Source: VAZQ01 sp963721005
GTDB lineage: Bacteria > Pseudomonadota > Alphaproteobacteria > Rhizobiales > Xanthobacteraceae
Direction: 5' to 3'
NCBI GenBank assembly: GCA_963721005.1
Contig: CAVRHR010000004.1
Location: 248,001-312,000 of the forward strand
DNA: 64,000 nucleotides
Position numbers and translations under genes: made by a program. The stretch's first letter is position 1. Each line of letters begins with the position of its first letter. This document shows, piece after piece, positions 1-9,267 of this stretch. The notes under the pieces were generated by a model that ran no database searches, was not told the DNA's origin, and saw only the letters and a list, made by a program, of their open reading frames with translations.

Positions 1-459
1 CAAATGCAGAAATCCATGCACCGCCAGATGGGCGAGGTGGTGCCGAAACGGCCGGTGCTCGGCCAGCGCCTCGCGCGCCATGGTCTCGTAGGCGATCACG
101 ATATCGCCGAGCAGCCGCGGGCGGGCCTGGCGCGCGTCGGCGCGCCGAGACCGGGAGGGCGCATTGGCCGGAAAGGAAAGCACATTGGTGGGCTGGTCCT
201 TGCCGCGCCAGTCGCGGTTGAGGGCGCGGATCGCCGAATCATCGGTGAGCACGATAGCAAGCTCGCCGCCGCTTGTGGCCGCCATGGCGGCCGCCGCCCC
301 GATGGCGCGCTCCAGCACCGCCTTGACGCCGGGTTGCGACTTCCAGAGCGGCGACTCCACCAGAATGTCGATGGCGGGCGCCGCCCGGGCTCGATGCAAG
401 CGTACCGGGGGACGCGAGGGGCGCGGGCCCGCTTTGCGGTCCGGCGGTGGCCGGCTCAT
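1..459 (-). CDS. ybeY: YbeY endoribonuclease, 3' end cut by window edge
   Basis: Single-strand-specific, zinc-dependent endoribonuclease needed for 16S rRNA 3'-end maturation and late 70S quality control. The ATG at 459 overlaps the phoH stop as ATGA. 153 codons are visible, including the family block LTDDSAIRALNRDWRGKD and then TNVLSFP. The frame runs off the left edge inside the zinc motif, ending HGFLHL, so the first two metal histidines are present and the last (normally in GYDH) lies outside. Order miaB-phoH-ybeY is the usual alphaproteobacterial arrangement, normally followed by a CorC-type gene. Identification is firm; only the C-terminus is missing. Confidence 0.93.
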   Translation of the reverse strand, partial: MSRPPPDRKAGPRPSRPPVRLHRARAAPAIDILVESPLWKSQPGVKAVLERAIGAAAAMAATSGGELAIVLTDDSAIRALNRDWRGKDQPTNVLSFPANAPSRSRRADARQARPRLLGDIVIAYETMAREALAEHRPFRHHLAHLAVHGFLHL

Positions 460-1511
460 TCATCGGCCTCGCGCGACCGGAGGGCGTTCAGCGCTGCGGC
501 GTCGTAGGCCGCCACGATGCGAGCCACCAGCTCGTGGCGGATGACGTCCTGCGCGGTGAAGACCGATTGGGCGATGCCCTCGATGCCGGCCAGCAGCCTG
601 GTGGCTTCGTCCAAGCCCGAGGTCTGGCCGCGCGGCAGGTCGACCTGGCTCGGATCGCCGGTCACGATCATGCGGCTGTTCTCGCCGAGCCGCGTCAGGA
701 ACATCTTCATCTGCATGGAGGTGGAGTTCTGGGCTTCGTCCAGGATGACCACCGCATTGGAAAGGGTGCGCCCGCGCATGAAGGCGAGCGGCGCGATCTC
801 GATCTCGCCGGACTGCAGCGCCCGCTCGACGATGCGGGCGTCCATCAGGTCGTAGAGCGCGTCATAGATCGGTCGCAGATAGGGATCGACCTTCTCGCGC
901 ATGTCGCCGGGCAGGAAGCCCAGGCGCTCGCCGGCTTCCACCGCCGGGCGCGACAGGATGATGCGGTCGACCTCCTTGCGCTCGAACAGCTGCACCGCGC
1001 GGGCGACCGCGAGCCAGGTCTTGCCGGTGCCGGCCGGACCGATGCCGAACACCAGCGCATGGCGCTTGAGCGCCCGGATATAGCCGTCCTGCGCCGCCGT
1101 CTGGGCGCGCACCGGCCGCTTGCGCAGATTGATCTCCTCGAAGCCCGGCCGCGCCTGCGCCGGATCGAAGTCGAACAGGGACCCTTGCGCGATGGCGAGC
1201 CGGATGGTCCCCTCGACGTCGCCGGACGCCAATTCGTCGCCGCGCTTCAATCGCTCGTAGAGGCCCTCGAGCACGCGTCGCGCCTGCTCGCAGGCCTCGC
1301 GCGGTCCCACGATGGTGACGTGGTTGCCGCGCTGGTCGGCCACCACGGCGAGCCGTCGCTCGATCAGGGCGAGATGCTGCCCGTATTGTCCCAGCAGCAG
1401 CGAGGCCAGCCGGTTGTCGTCGAAGGCGAGCGTGATCTGCGCGGCCGCGCCTTCCGCGGCGGGGGGAGCCGGCTGCACCAGCGTCCCATTGTTCGATCTC
1501 GTGTTGCGCAA
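456..1511 (-). CDS. phoH: PhoH-like ATPase (YbeZ)
   Basis: Cytoplasmic P-loop ATPase of the PhoH/YbeZ family, which works with YbeY in RNA metabolism. About 351 residues, normal for the family. The N-terminal third is KH-like (region around VTIVGPREACEQARRVL). Walker A is GIGPAGTGKTWLA and Walker B is AVVILDEAQN, followed by the sensor stretch MIVTGDPSQVDLP. No ATG is suitable. I chose the TTG at 1511, with AGGAG about 10 bases upstream and lying within the last codons of miaB. The open frame runs on to 1793, but that part is low-complexity Arg/Ala sequence inside miaB. Co-transcribed with miaB (upstream) and ybeY (4-base overlap). Confidence 0.93.
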   Translation of the reverse strand: MRNTRSNNGTLVQPAPPAAEGAAAQITLAFDDNRLASLLLGQYGQHLALIERRLAVVADQRGNHVTIVGPREACEQARRVLEGLYERLKRGDELASGDVEGTIRLAIAQGSLFDFDPAQARPGFEEINLRKRPVRAQTAAQDGYIRALKRHALVFGIGPAGTGKTWLAVARAVQLFERKEVDRIILSRPAVEAGERLGFLPGDMREKVDPYLRPIYDALYDLMDARIVERALQSGEIEIAPLAFMRGRTLSNAVVILDEAQNSTSMQMKMFLTRLGENSRMIVTGDPSQVDLPRGQTSGLDEATRLLAGIEGIAQSVFTAQDVIRHELVARIVAAYDAAALNALRSREADE

Positions 1512-1516
1512 AAGCT

Positions 1517-2953
1517 CTAGTCTCCTGATTGCGCCAGCATCGGCGCCCCCACCCTTCCGGCTCCGGCTGGCGGCGGAGTGCCGGGCAGGGGAAGCGGCTC
1601 GCCGGCGAGCCGGCCGAACAGGCTGTTGGCGCTCAATTGCGTGATCGTCACCTCGGCCGTATCCCCGATCGCGACGGCGGTGTCGGGGCCGAGCGGGACC
1701 TGCACCGTCTGCTGATATGGCGATCGGCCCACGATCTGGCCAGCATAGCGCCCGGTCCGCTCGAACAGAACCGGCAAGGTGCGTCCCAGGCAATCGGCGT
1801 TGAAGGCGCGCTGCGCCCGCTCGACGGCGTGCTGCAGGCGCTGCAGCCGTTCATGCTTCACGTCTTCCGGCACTTGCTCGGCCATGTCGGCGGCCGGGGT
1901 CCCGGGGCGCGGCGAGTACTTGAAGAAATAAGCGCCGGCGAATCCGACCTCCTCGATCAGCGACAGGCTTTCCCGGAAATCCGCCTCGGTCTCGGTCGGG
2001 AAGCCGACGATGAAGTCGGTCGAGAACACCATGTCGGGGCGCGCCCGGCGCAAGCGCGCGATCACATCCAGATAATGGGCGCGGGTATGCCGGCGGTTCA
2101 TGGCGGCCAGGATGCGGTCGCAGCCCGATTGCACCGGCAGGTGCAGGTGCGGCATCAGGCTGGCGAGGTCGCGATGGGCAGCGATCAGGCTGTCCTCCAT
2201 GTCGCCCGGATGGCTGGTGGTGTAGCGCAGGCGCGCGATCCCCGGCACTTGCGCCACCCGCGCGAGCAGGCCGCCGAGCCGGGCGGGCGCGCCGTCTTGT
2301 CCGCTGCCGTGATAGGCGTTGACGTTCTGGCCGATCAGCGTGACCTCGCGCACGCCGGCCTGCGCCAGTCGCTCGATCTCGGCGACGATTTTCATGACCG
2401 GCCGCGACAGCTCGGCGCCGCGCGTATAGGGCACGACGCAGAAGGTGCAGAATTTGTCGCAGCCCTCCTGCACGGTGACGAAGGCCGCGACGCCGCGTGC
2501 CCGGATGGCAGGCGGGGAGGGGGCCAGCAGGCTGTCGAACTTGTCTTCGACCGGAAACTCGGTATCTACAACGGAGCCATGGCCGCCGCGGCGAAGCAGC
2601 TGCGGCAGATGCTGGTAGTTCTGCGGTCCGACCACCAGATCGACCGTTGGGGCACGGCGGATGATCTCCGCGCCTTCGGCCTGCGCCACGCAGCCGGCGA
2701 CCGCCACCACGATCTCCCGCCCGTCGCGGGCAGCCGCCTGCTTGAGCTCCCGGACGCGCCCGAGCTCGGAATAGACCTTCTCGGCCGCCTTCTCGCGGAT
2801 GTGGCAGGTGTTCAGGATGATGAGGTCGGCGTCGTCCTGGGTCGCGGTCTCGGCGTAGCCCTCGCCTGCGAGCGTGTCCGCCATACGATGGGAATCGTAG
2901 ACGTTCATCTGGCAGCCGAACGATTTGATATGGACTTTGCGGGCTCCGCTCAT
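1517..2953 (-). CDS. miaB: tRNA-2-methylthio-N6-dimethylallyladenosine synthase MiaB
   Basis: Radical SAM methylthiotransferase that adds the 2-methylthio group to isopentenyl-A37 of tRNAs reading UNN codons. 478 residues in the standard three-domain layout. The N-terminal UPF0004 domain carries three cluster cysteines (FGCQMNVYDS, LNTCHIREKA, VAGCVAQ). The radical SAM domain has the [4Fe-4S] motif CDKFCTFCVVPYTRG around residue 170, and a C-terminal TRAM domain ends near SLFGRL. The Pro-rich tail after the TRAM domain is of no obvious function. First gene of miaB-phoH-ybeY; its stop is 5 bases from the chosen phoH start. Confidence 0.96.
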   Translation of the reverse strand: MSGARKVHIKSFGCQMNVYDSHRMADTLAGEGYAETATQDDADLIILNTCHIREKAAEKVYSELGRVRELKQAAARDGREIVVAVAGCVAQAEGAEIIRRAPTVDLVVGPQNYQHLPQLLRRGGHGSVVDTEFPVEDKFDSLLAPSPPAIRARGVAAFVTVQEGCDKFCTFCVVPYTRGAELSRPVMKIVAEIERLAQAGVREVTLIGQNVNAYHGSGQDGAPARLGGLLARVAQVPGIARLRYTTSHPGDMEDSLIAAHRDLASLMPHLHLPVQSGCDRILAAMNRRHTRAHYLDVIARLRRARPDMVFSTDFIVGFPTETEADFRESLSLIEEVGFAGAYFFKYSPRPGTPAADMAEQVPEDVKHERLQRLQHAVERAQRAFNADCLGRTLPVLFERTGRYAGQIVGRSPYQQTVQVPLGPDTAVAIGDTAEVTITQLSANSLFGRLAGEPLPLPGTPPPAGAGRVGAPMLAQSGD

Positions 2954-3049
2954 GCCGGTTCGGCGACTTTAACCCTTTGCAGGAATTGACAATTCGGCTC
3001 CGCCGCGGGGGCCTCCCGACGGCCTCACAGTCTTAGCCGCTTTCGCTCC

Positions 3050-3082
3050 AAAAAGGAATGGCCGCCCGTCGGGCGGGCGGCC
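3050..3082 (-). terminator. Rho-independent terminator after the beta-propeller gene
   Basis: On the minus strand a 9-bp G+C stem (arms 3060-3068 and 3074-3082, 5-base loop) is followed by CCTTTTT. It begins 18 bases past the stop at 3101 and would separate the cytochrome/beta-propeller pair from miaB. Confidence 0.8.
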
Positions 3083-3100
3083 AGCCGCGATCCGGAGCCC

Positions 3101-4961
3101 TTACGGACGGGCCTGCTGCTTGAGCGCCGCCAGCTCGGCTTCGCTGCGAACCGTCATGACGGCGACCTTGCTGGAGCGCGGGAAGGCGAACACCACTTCC
3201 TTCTGTCCGCCCTGCTCGAGCAGGTTGACGATCCGCACCTCGGTGCCGCGCGTCGGCAGGTCGAACATGGTCCATTGCGAGGTCGCAGGATCGTATTTGG
3301 CGATCTGATCGGTGGTCCACATCGGGACCCAGACGTTGTGGCTCTTGTCAGCCCTGGCCTCGTAGGGCTGCTGGGTGGCGGGGTTCGGCAACGGCACGAA
3401 CGTCATGTTGCCGGTCGCGGTGTCGACCCGGGTCAGGCTGCCGCCCCAGGAATTCGCGACCCAGAGCACCCCGGCCTCGCGGTCGATGCCGATGCGTCGC
3501 GGTCCCTGCGACCAGGGAAACGGCGTGCCGATGTCGGTCGGCGCGTAGGTGTCGTAGAACTTGATGTCGACCGGGGTGGCGAGCTTGATCTGCTCGACCA
3601 CCGGGGGCAGCGTCCATTCCAGCGACTTGCCGGTCTTCACGTCGCTCTTGGCGACGATGTCGAACGCCATCTGGGTCCACCAGACATTGCCGTCGCGATC
3701 GCCCGCGATTCCGTAAGTCGTGCCGACCCCGCCCTTGGGGGTGCGCGGCGTCATCGACTTGTACTCGGCGAATTTTTCCGCCGCGGGATCGAAGCGCAGC
3801 ACGCCGTCCTGGGTCCCGGCCCAGATGCCGCCGGTGCCGTCGAAGTCGAGCGTCACCGGGCCGTCGATCTGTGACATGCCGGTCGGCGGGATGTAGACCG
3901 AGACCTTCTCGGTCTTGGGATCGATCCGGGCGAGGCTGCCGCGCCCGATATGGGCGTTGAACCAGATCATGCCCTGCGGGTCGCGGATCAGGCCGTGGGA
4001 GACCGCCGCCAGGCCGTTGGGGGCGTCGACCCGGAACGGCTTGACGGCGCCGGTCTTGGCATCGATCCGTCCGACCGACATGGTGCGGTTGGGCATGGTG
4101 GCGGCGAACCAGAGATTGCCGTCGAGATCGGCAGCCGCGTCGTGCGGCAGCGAGCCGACGCGCGATGGCGTCCCCAGCGACCAATCGCTGCCGTCGTTGG
4201 GATGGTCGGGCGCCGGCAGCGCCTGGTCGGGATTGAGCGCAACGTCATATTCCTTGAACACCGCGCGCGCAGCTTCGCCGGAAGGCCGCGGACGGGTCAC
4301 GATCTTGAAGCCGCCCGCGCCTGGACCGCGCGCCCGCGCCAGATAGGCGGCGAGCTCCTTCTGATGAAAATCGAGCACTTGGTTGGGCTCGGCACCCGGC
4401 TTGTAGATGCCATAGACGTTGATCGACTTCATGGTCTGGATGATGGCGTTCCAGCCGGTCTCGTCGAAGCGGTGCTGCAACGTGTAGCTCGGCGTGTGGC
4501 AGCTGGTGCAATTGTTGCGCACGATCTGCTTGAGGCGCTGGTCGTCGGGCGTGCCGTCCGGCAATCCGGCCAGGATGAGATCGCCGGGCAGCTGCCGCAC
4601 CCGCTGCTCGAAGTCGGCGAGCGGGGCCAGCACGAAATCCTGGCGACGGGCGGCTGCGAGATCGACCTCGCTCTTGGCGGCCGCAAAGCTCAGTGCCTGC
4701 GCCCAGACCCGGTATTTGCCCGCGGGCAGCGGCGGAAAGTAAGTAGCCGCCGGTCTCGTCGCTAAACACCGTGGTGGTGATGGTCGCCCCTTGCGCCTTG
4801 GCCGACACCGTCACGCCCCCCATGATCTCGCCCGTCGCGGACTTGATGGTGCCGCTGAGCAGGACATCGGCGGCACTGGCGACTGCCGGCATGAGCGAGG
4901 AAAGCGCCACGCCGAGCGCGAGGCGGGCGGCATGGCGTGCCAGGATGGGGGTGCGGGTCAT
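3101..4961 (-). pseudogene. Secreted cytochrome c / virginiamycin-B-lyase-like beta-propeller protein, frameshifted
   Basis: One gene split by an extra base at 4741-4742. Removing it gives 619 residues. Layout: signal peptide (about 1-31, ending AVASAA); a carboxypeptidase-regulatory-like beta-sandwich (about 32-110, SGTIKSATGEIMGGVTV); a single heme-c motif CTSCH; then a long Vgb/NHL-type beta-propeller (repeats such as DPQGMIWFNAHIGRG, DGNVWWTQMAFD). The start is the ATG at 4961, with GGAG 8 bases upstream. The natural frame reads GGYYFPPLPAGKYRVWAQAL across the break, an intact family sequence, so the lesion is recent or a sequencing error. Despite the lyase name, such fusions are generally uncharacterised periplasmic proteins. 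It follows a c-type cytochrome gene, which suggests an exported redox or dehydrogenase role (inference). Confidence 0.8.
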
Positions 4962-4994
4962 TGGCTCGTCCTCCAATGGGTTGCGTCGATCGCT

Positions 4995-5396
4995 TCAGCG
5001 GGCTGCGGGGCCCGGTGGCGCGGCCGGCGGTTGCGGCGGCAGCGTCTTGAGGTAGGCGATGATGGAGCTGATCTCGCCGGGCTCGAGGCTGTACTTGAAT
5101 CCCGGCATGTTCGGCGTGCCGTTGCTGATCAGCTCGCGCATGACATCCTCCTGGCCGCCGAGCGATTGCTTCGACAGCGCCGGACCATAGGTGCGAACCG
5201 CGGTGATCAGCGTCTTCACATGGCAGACGACGCAATGCTGGGTGAACAGGTTGCGGCCCGCCAATTGGGTCGGATCGAGGGCTTGATCCGCAGCCGCGCT
5301 CTGAGCCGCGGCGGGGTACCGCAAGAACGCAGCCGCGCACGGCAGTGACATGAGCAGCAGAGCCACGAACATCCGAGCCACGATGCTGCGCTTCAT
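4995..5396 (-). CDS. Exported monoheme c-type cytochrome
   Basis: 133 residues: an N-terminal signal peptide (MKRSIVARMFVALLLMSLPC, cleavage near AAAQSAA), one heme-attachment motif CVVCH at about residues 55-59, and a distal Met ligand candidate in GTPNMPGFKYSL. The C-terminus is Pro-rich. The start ATG at 5396 has GGGAG about 8 bases upstream. It lies 33 bases before the beta-propeller/cytochrome fusion and is probably co-transcribed, so the two may form an electron-transfer pair in the periplasm. Maturation would use the ccm genes at 37.6-40.6 kb. The specific partner and substrate are not evident. Confidence 0.85.
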   Translation of the reverse strand: MKRSIVARMFVALLLMSLPCAAAFLRYPAAAQSAAADQALDPTQLAGRNLFTQHCVVCHVKTLITAVRTYGPALSKQSLGGQEDVMRELISNGTPNMPGFKYSLEPGEISSIIAYLKTLPPQPPAAPPGPAAR

Positions 5397-5497
5397 CCGG
5401 CGTTCTCCCGCGCGGCAGCTTGGCTGCTGCGGTTTTCTTTGCAGGATACGCTGCGCCGGACGCGACGGAAAGCCCCGGAGTTGGGCGCTCGCCGAAC

Positions 5498-6019
5498 TCA
5501 GGGCAGCTCACAGCGCAATACCAGCGCCGCCGAGCCGCGGCTGGTCTGACCGGGAAAATCGCCGACACGGTTCTTGTCGGCGCGGTCCGGATAGTAGCCT
5601 TCGCGACGGCCCACCGCACGGAATCCGGCGCGCTGATAGAGCCGGTTGGCTGGCACGTTGCCTTCGTCGACCTCGAGAAAGACCCTGCGGGTGCCGAGAC
5701 CGGCGAGCCGACGCAGGTGCAGATTGAGCATCTGCCCGGCGAGGCCTTTGCCGCGCCGCGCGGTCGCGACCGCGACCGAGAGGATCTCGGCTTCGCCCGC
5801 GATGATGCGCGAGATGATGAAGCCGGCCAGTCGGTTCCCGATCACCACCCGATGCGCGACCACCGCCCGATCGAGGAGCAGCCGCTCGATCTCGTCCTCG
5901 CTCCAGCCGCGGTGGAAGGAGGCGGCGTGCAGGGCGGAAAAATCGGCGGCATCGCGTGGCGTCGCTTCGGACACGCGCGGCTGCGGACGCGCGAGCAGCT
6001 TGGCGAGGAATCCCATCAT
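5498..6019 (-). CDS. rimI: Ribosomal-protein-alanine N-acetyltransferase RimI
   Basis: GNAT acetyltransferase, 173 residues. It has the acetyl-CoA motif (R/Q)xxGxG/A as ARRGKGLAGQML after the beta-4 strand ILSVAVAT, then FLEVDEGNVPANRLYQRAGF, the signature of the RimI subgroup that acetylates the N-terminal alanine of ribosomal protein S18. The start at 6019 overlaps the tsaB stop (ATGA). The longer open frame upstream to 6190 lies inside tsaB and is compositionally noisy. The tsaB-rimI pair is common in bacteria. Confidence 0.92.
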   Translation of the reverse strand: MMGFLAKLLARPQPRVSEATPRDAADFSALHAASFHRGWSEDEIERLLLDRAVVAHRVVIGNRLAGFIISRIIAGEAEILSVAVATARRGKGLAGQMLNLHLRRLAGLGTRRVFLEVDEGNVPANRLYQRAGFRAVGRREGYYPDRADKNRVGDFPGQTSRGSAALVLRCELP

Positions 6020-6699
6020 CTGCGCGGCAGCCTGCCGGCGAGCTGTGGCTGGGCGTCCGGGGCGCGCAGATAAAGCGGCTTCGGCGGGCCCTCCGCCGGC
6101 GAGGCGACGGCGCCCAGCCGTGCGATCCAGGCGATGTCGGGCGCGGGGCGCTGGTCCACCACCTCCGGCGGCGGCGCGCCGCGCGGCCATGCGCGTGCCA
6201 CCAGCTCGGCTGCCGAGCCCACGATCCGGGCCGGTCCGCTGGTAGCGGCGCGCGCGGCCTCGCGCAGCGGCACCACGCGGGGCGTCAGCAGGCTGCGTCC
6301 GCCCGGGCCGAACACCTGCATGTAGACGTTGTCGTGCCGCGCATCGATCGCCACCATGACCGGCGTGTGGCCTTCATTCGCGATATGCGGCGCCGCCAGG
6401 CCCGCCAGGGTGGTGAGGCCGATGGCGGGCTTGACCGCCGCCAAGGCGATGCCTCGGGCGGCCGAGATGCCGACCCTCAGGCCGGTGAAGCTGCCGGGTC
6501 CGACCGTGACCGCGATGCGGTCGAGCTCGCTGAACTCGGCCTCGGCCTCGTCCATCACCCGCGCGATCAGGGGCATCAGGGCTTCGGCATGGCCGCGCGA
6601 CATGATGCGGCTCTGGCTGGCGATGACGGTGCCGGGATCGCTGTCGAACACGGCGGCCGCACAGGCATCCAGCGCGCAGTCGATGGCAAGGACTCGCAT
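6016..6699 (-). CDS. tsaB: tRNA threonylcarbamoyladenosine biosynthesis protein TsaB
   Basis: ASKHA-fold partner that activates TsaD in making t6A37 of ANN-decoding tRNAs. 227 residues. The N-terminal strand MRVLAIDCALDACAAAVF and the block VTVGPGSFTGLRVGISAARG (about 70-90) are diagnostic. The C-terminal half is more variable, as usual. It overlaps rimI by 4 bases. The nearest upstream gene is the nifU-like gene, 105 bases away. Confidence 0.94.
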   Translation of the reverse strand: MRVLAIDCALDACAAAVFDSDPGTVIASQSRIMSRGHAEALMPLIARVMDEAEAEFSELDRIAVTVGPGSFTGLRVGISAARGIALAAVKPAIGLTTLAGLAAPHIANEGHTPVMVAIDARHDNVYMQVFGPGGRSLLTPRVVPLREAARAATSGPARIVGSAAELVARAWPRGAPPPEVVDQRPAPDIAWIARLGAVASPAEGPPKPLYLRAPDAQPQLAGRLPRR

Positions 6700-6804
6700 A
6701 GTGACTCAGGTTTGGCGCGCAGCCCTCCGGCGGCAGTCGTCAAGGTGCCGGCTAAAACGGCGTCAGGCAAGCGCTACCTTACCGCCTTACCGGCTCATGC
6801 TGGG

Positions 6805-7380
6805 CTAGGCTTCCATCGGCCGCACCTCCACCACGTCCGGAACGTAGTGGCGCAGCAGGTTCTGGATGCCATGGCGCAGCGTCGCGGTCGATGACGGGCA
6901 GCCCGAGCAGGCGCCCTTCATGTCCAGATAGACGATCCCGTCCTTGAAGCCGCGGAAAGTGATATCGCCGCCGTCATTGGCGACCGCCGGACGCACCCGC
7001 GTCTCGATCAGATCCTTGATGAGGCCGACCGTCTCGGTGTCCTCCGGGGCAAAGAACTCGCCGCTTGCCGCTTCGCCGGTCGCCGCCTGGTCCTCGGCGC
7101 GCAGCACCGGCGCCCCGGACATGAAGTGCTCCATGATGGCACCCAGGATCGCGGGCTTGAGCTGGTGCCATTCGCCGCCGCCCGCCTTGGTGACCGAGAT
7201 GAAGTCGGAACCGAAGAAGACCCCGCTCACGCCCTCGACCTCGAACAGCCGTGCGGCGAGCGGGGACTGGTTGGCGGCGGCCTTGTCGCGCATCTCCAGC
7301 GTCCCATGGGGCAGCACGGAGCGCCCGGGCAGGAACTTGAGGGTGGCCGGATTGGGGGTCGGCTCGGTCTGAATGAACAT
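6805..7380 (-). CDS. NifU family Fe-S scaffold/carrier protein (NfuA-like)
   Basis: 191 residues. The N-terminal Nfu_N domain opens with MFIQTEPTPNPATLKFLPG. The C-terminal NifU-like domain has the cluster-binding CxxC in GACSGCPSS (about residues 152-160). It carries [4Fe-4S] clusters to apo-proteins in the cytoplasm; radical SAM enzymes such as MiaB and MtaB in this window are plausible clients (inference). It lies between a universal stress protein gene and tsaB, a common Rhizobiales order. Start ATG at 7380 has GGAG nearby. Confidence 0.93.
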   Translation of the reverse strand: MFIQTEPTPNPATLKFLPGRSVLPHGTLEMRDKAAANQSPLAARLFEVEGVSGVFFGSDFISVTKAGGGEWHQLKPAILGAIMEHFMSGAPVLRAEDQAATGEAASGEFFAPEDTETVGLIKDLIETRVRPAVANDGGDITFRGFKDGIVYLDMKGACSGCPSSTATLRHGIQNLLRHYVPDVVEVRPMEA

Positions 7381-7572
7381 CGCGGTCTCCTTCGCGGGAC
7401 GGCCTTTGGGTTAACGCGCTCCGCCGGCGCAGACTATTGATTCCTCGGCCATTCCAATAGGTGGCCGTGCCGGGCGGAAGTTCAAGCCTTTCAGGCGCGC
7501 GGGGTCATCACGATCCGAGGGCGCCATCAAGCTCCGGGATCGGGCCGATCCAGGGCCGGCACCCCGGGAGCG

Positions 7573-8067
7573 TCACGACATCGACTCGAGGTCCTCGTCG
7601 CTCAGATGCCCGGGCACGATGGCGACCGGAATCGGAAAGGTTCCGGCCGTCTTGGCGAGGCTCGCGACCAGCGGCCCCGGTCCTTCGGTGTTGCTGCTGG
7701 CGGCCAGGATCAGGAGCGCGATGTCCTCGTCCTCCTCGATCAGCTTGAGAATCTCCTCGGCCATCTCGCCTTCCCGCACCACCCGCTCGGGCGTGACCCC
7801 GGTGATGCTGCCGGCGCGCGCGCCGGCGCGGTCGAGCGCCGAATTGGCCTCCTCGTGCGCCTCCGCCCGCATGATGTCGGCGACGCCGAGCCATTGCTGG
7901 TTGCGGTCATGCATCTCGATCACCCGCAGCATCAGCACGCTGGCGCCGGTGCGCAGCGCCCGCCGGCCGGCGAAATAAAGCGCGCGGTCGCACTCCGGCG
8001 TGTCGTCGATCACGACCAGGAATTTCGGCGAGTGGCCAGGCTCGTAGCTTCGCCGCCGCAGGCTCAT
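7573..8067 (-). CDS. Universal stress protein (UspA family)
   Basis: 164 residues, single Usp domain. It begins with strand FLVVIDDTPECDRALYFAGRRA and contains an alpha/beta core with VLMLRVIEMHD and LILAASSNTEGPGPLV. The usual nucleotide loop G-2x-G-9x-G(S/T) is degenerate here (AASSNTEGPGPL, then KTAGTFP), so ATP binding is uncertain. It sits between trpS and the nifU-like gene in the same direction. Role in stress survival is known for the family only. Confidence 0.88.
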   Translation of the reverse strand: MSLRRRSYEPGHSPKFLVVIDDTPECDRALYFAGRRALRTGASVLMLRVIEMHDRNQQWLGVADIMRAEAHEEANSALDRAGARAGSITGVTPERVVREGEMAEEILKLIEEDEDIALLILAASSNTEGPGPLVASLAKTAGTFPIPVAIVPGHLSDEDLESMS

Positions 8068-8193
8068 CGGCCCTCCCCCGGCGACCGCCCGTCATGACGG
8101 CGCCGCTTGCGGGCGAATCCTGCCATGAGGCCCTGTGGACGGACAAGGCCGCTGCGAGCCGGACCGGTCGGCATTCCGGCCGAGCGTGCCGGT

Positions 8194-9240
8194 TCAGCGG
8201 CGCACGAAACCCACGATGTCCTTCACGGCTTTCATGGTCTCGGCCGCCAGCGCTTGGGCCCGTTCCGACCCGTCGGCCAGCACCCGGTCGATATAGGCCG
8301 GGTCGGCGATCAGGCGGCGCATCTCGCCGTTGAGCGGCGCCAGCTTGCCGACCAGGAGGTCGATCAGCGCCGCCTTGAAGGCGGAGAATTGCGCGCCGCC
8401 GAATTGCGCCAGGACTTGCGCGCGGCTGGTCTCGGCGACCGCCGCGTAGATGCCGACCAGGTTGTCGGCCTCGGGCCGCTGCTCCAGGTCCTTCTCCTCG
8501 TGCGGCAGCGGCTCAGGGTCGGTCTTGGCCTTGCGGATCTTCTGCGCGATCGCGTCGGCATCGTCGGTCAGGTTGATGCGCGAATAATCCGATGCGTCCG
8601 ACTTCGACATCTTCTTGGTGCCGTCGCGTAGCGACATCACCCGGGTGGCCAGGCCCTGGATCAGCGGCTCGGGCAACGGAAAGAAGGCCTCGCCGTGACC
8701 ATGCGCCTGGATCGAAGCGCCGAAGTCGTTGTTGAACTTCTGGGCGATGTCGCGCGCAAGCTCGAGATGCTGCTTCTGGTCCTCGCCGACCGGCACATGG
8801 GTGGCGCGGTAGACCAGAATGTCCGCCGCCATCAGGTTCGGATAGGTGAACAGGCCGACCGAGGCATTCTCCCGGTCCTTGCCGGCCTTGTCCTTGAATT
8901 GGGTCATGCGGCCGAGCCAGCCCATCCGGGCCACGCAATTGAAGATCCAGGCGAGCTCGGAATGCTCGGGCACCTGGCTTTGATTGAACACGATGTTTTT
9001 CTTCGGATCGATGCCCGACGCCAGATAGGCGGCCGTCACCTCGCGGGTATTGCCGGCCAGCCCCTCCGGCCCGCCCCACACCGCCATCGGCTGCGTCAGC
9101 GCATGCAGATCGACCACGCAATAGATGCAGTCGTAGCGCTCCTGCAGCGCCACGAACTTGACGATGGCGCCGAGATAATTCCCCAGATGCAGGTTGCCGG
9201 TCGGCTGCACGCCCGAGAACACGAGTTCCTTGAATGCCAT
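8194..9240 (-). CDS. trpS: Tryptophan--tRNA ligase
   Basis: Class I aminoacyl-tRNA synthetase, 348 residues. The HIGH-type motif is PTGNLHLGNYLGA (residues 13-25) and the KMSKS loop is KKMSKSDASD (about 212-221). The Trp-specific blocks VVDLHALTQP and DILVYRATHVPVGEDQKQHLELARD are present. In related genomes trpS often follows murJ/mviN; here upstream is a short intergenic stretch and a divergent PfkB kinase gene. Confidence 0.97.
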   Translation of the reverse strand: MAFKELVFSGVQPTGNLHLGNYLGAIVKFVALQERYDCIYCVVDLHALTQPMAVWGGPEGLAGNTREVTAAYLASGIDPKKNIVFNQSQVPEHSELAWIFNCVARMGWLGRMTQFKDKAGKDRENASVGLFTYPNLMAADILVYRATHVPVGEDQKQHLELARDIAQKFNNDFGASIQAHGHGEAFFPLPEPLIQGLATRVMSLRDGTKKMSKSDASDYSRINLTDDADAIAQKIRKAKTDPEPLPHEEKDLEQRPEADNLVGIYAAVAETSRAQVLAQFGGAQFSAFKAALIDLLVGKLAPLNGEMRRLIADPAYIDRVLADGSERAQALAAETMKAVKDIVGFVRR

Positions 9241-9267
9241 TGCGGCAGTCCTTGGTTGGAGCGGATT

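Noticed and set aside
1512..1793. N-terminal extension of phoH to an upstream start
   Set aside because: Lies within miaB, is compositionally noisy and lacks conservation; the TTG at 1511 has a good ribosome site.
1529..2989. A 486-codon plus-strand open frame over miaB
   Set aside because: Antisense to a clear radical SAM gene with the full set of cluster cysteines.
3101..4961. True streptogramin (virginiamycin B) lyase resistance gene
   Set aside because: The propeller is fused to a heme-c site and a carboxypeptidase-regulatory-like domain, unlike the short soluble lyase; resistance cannot be claimed.
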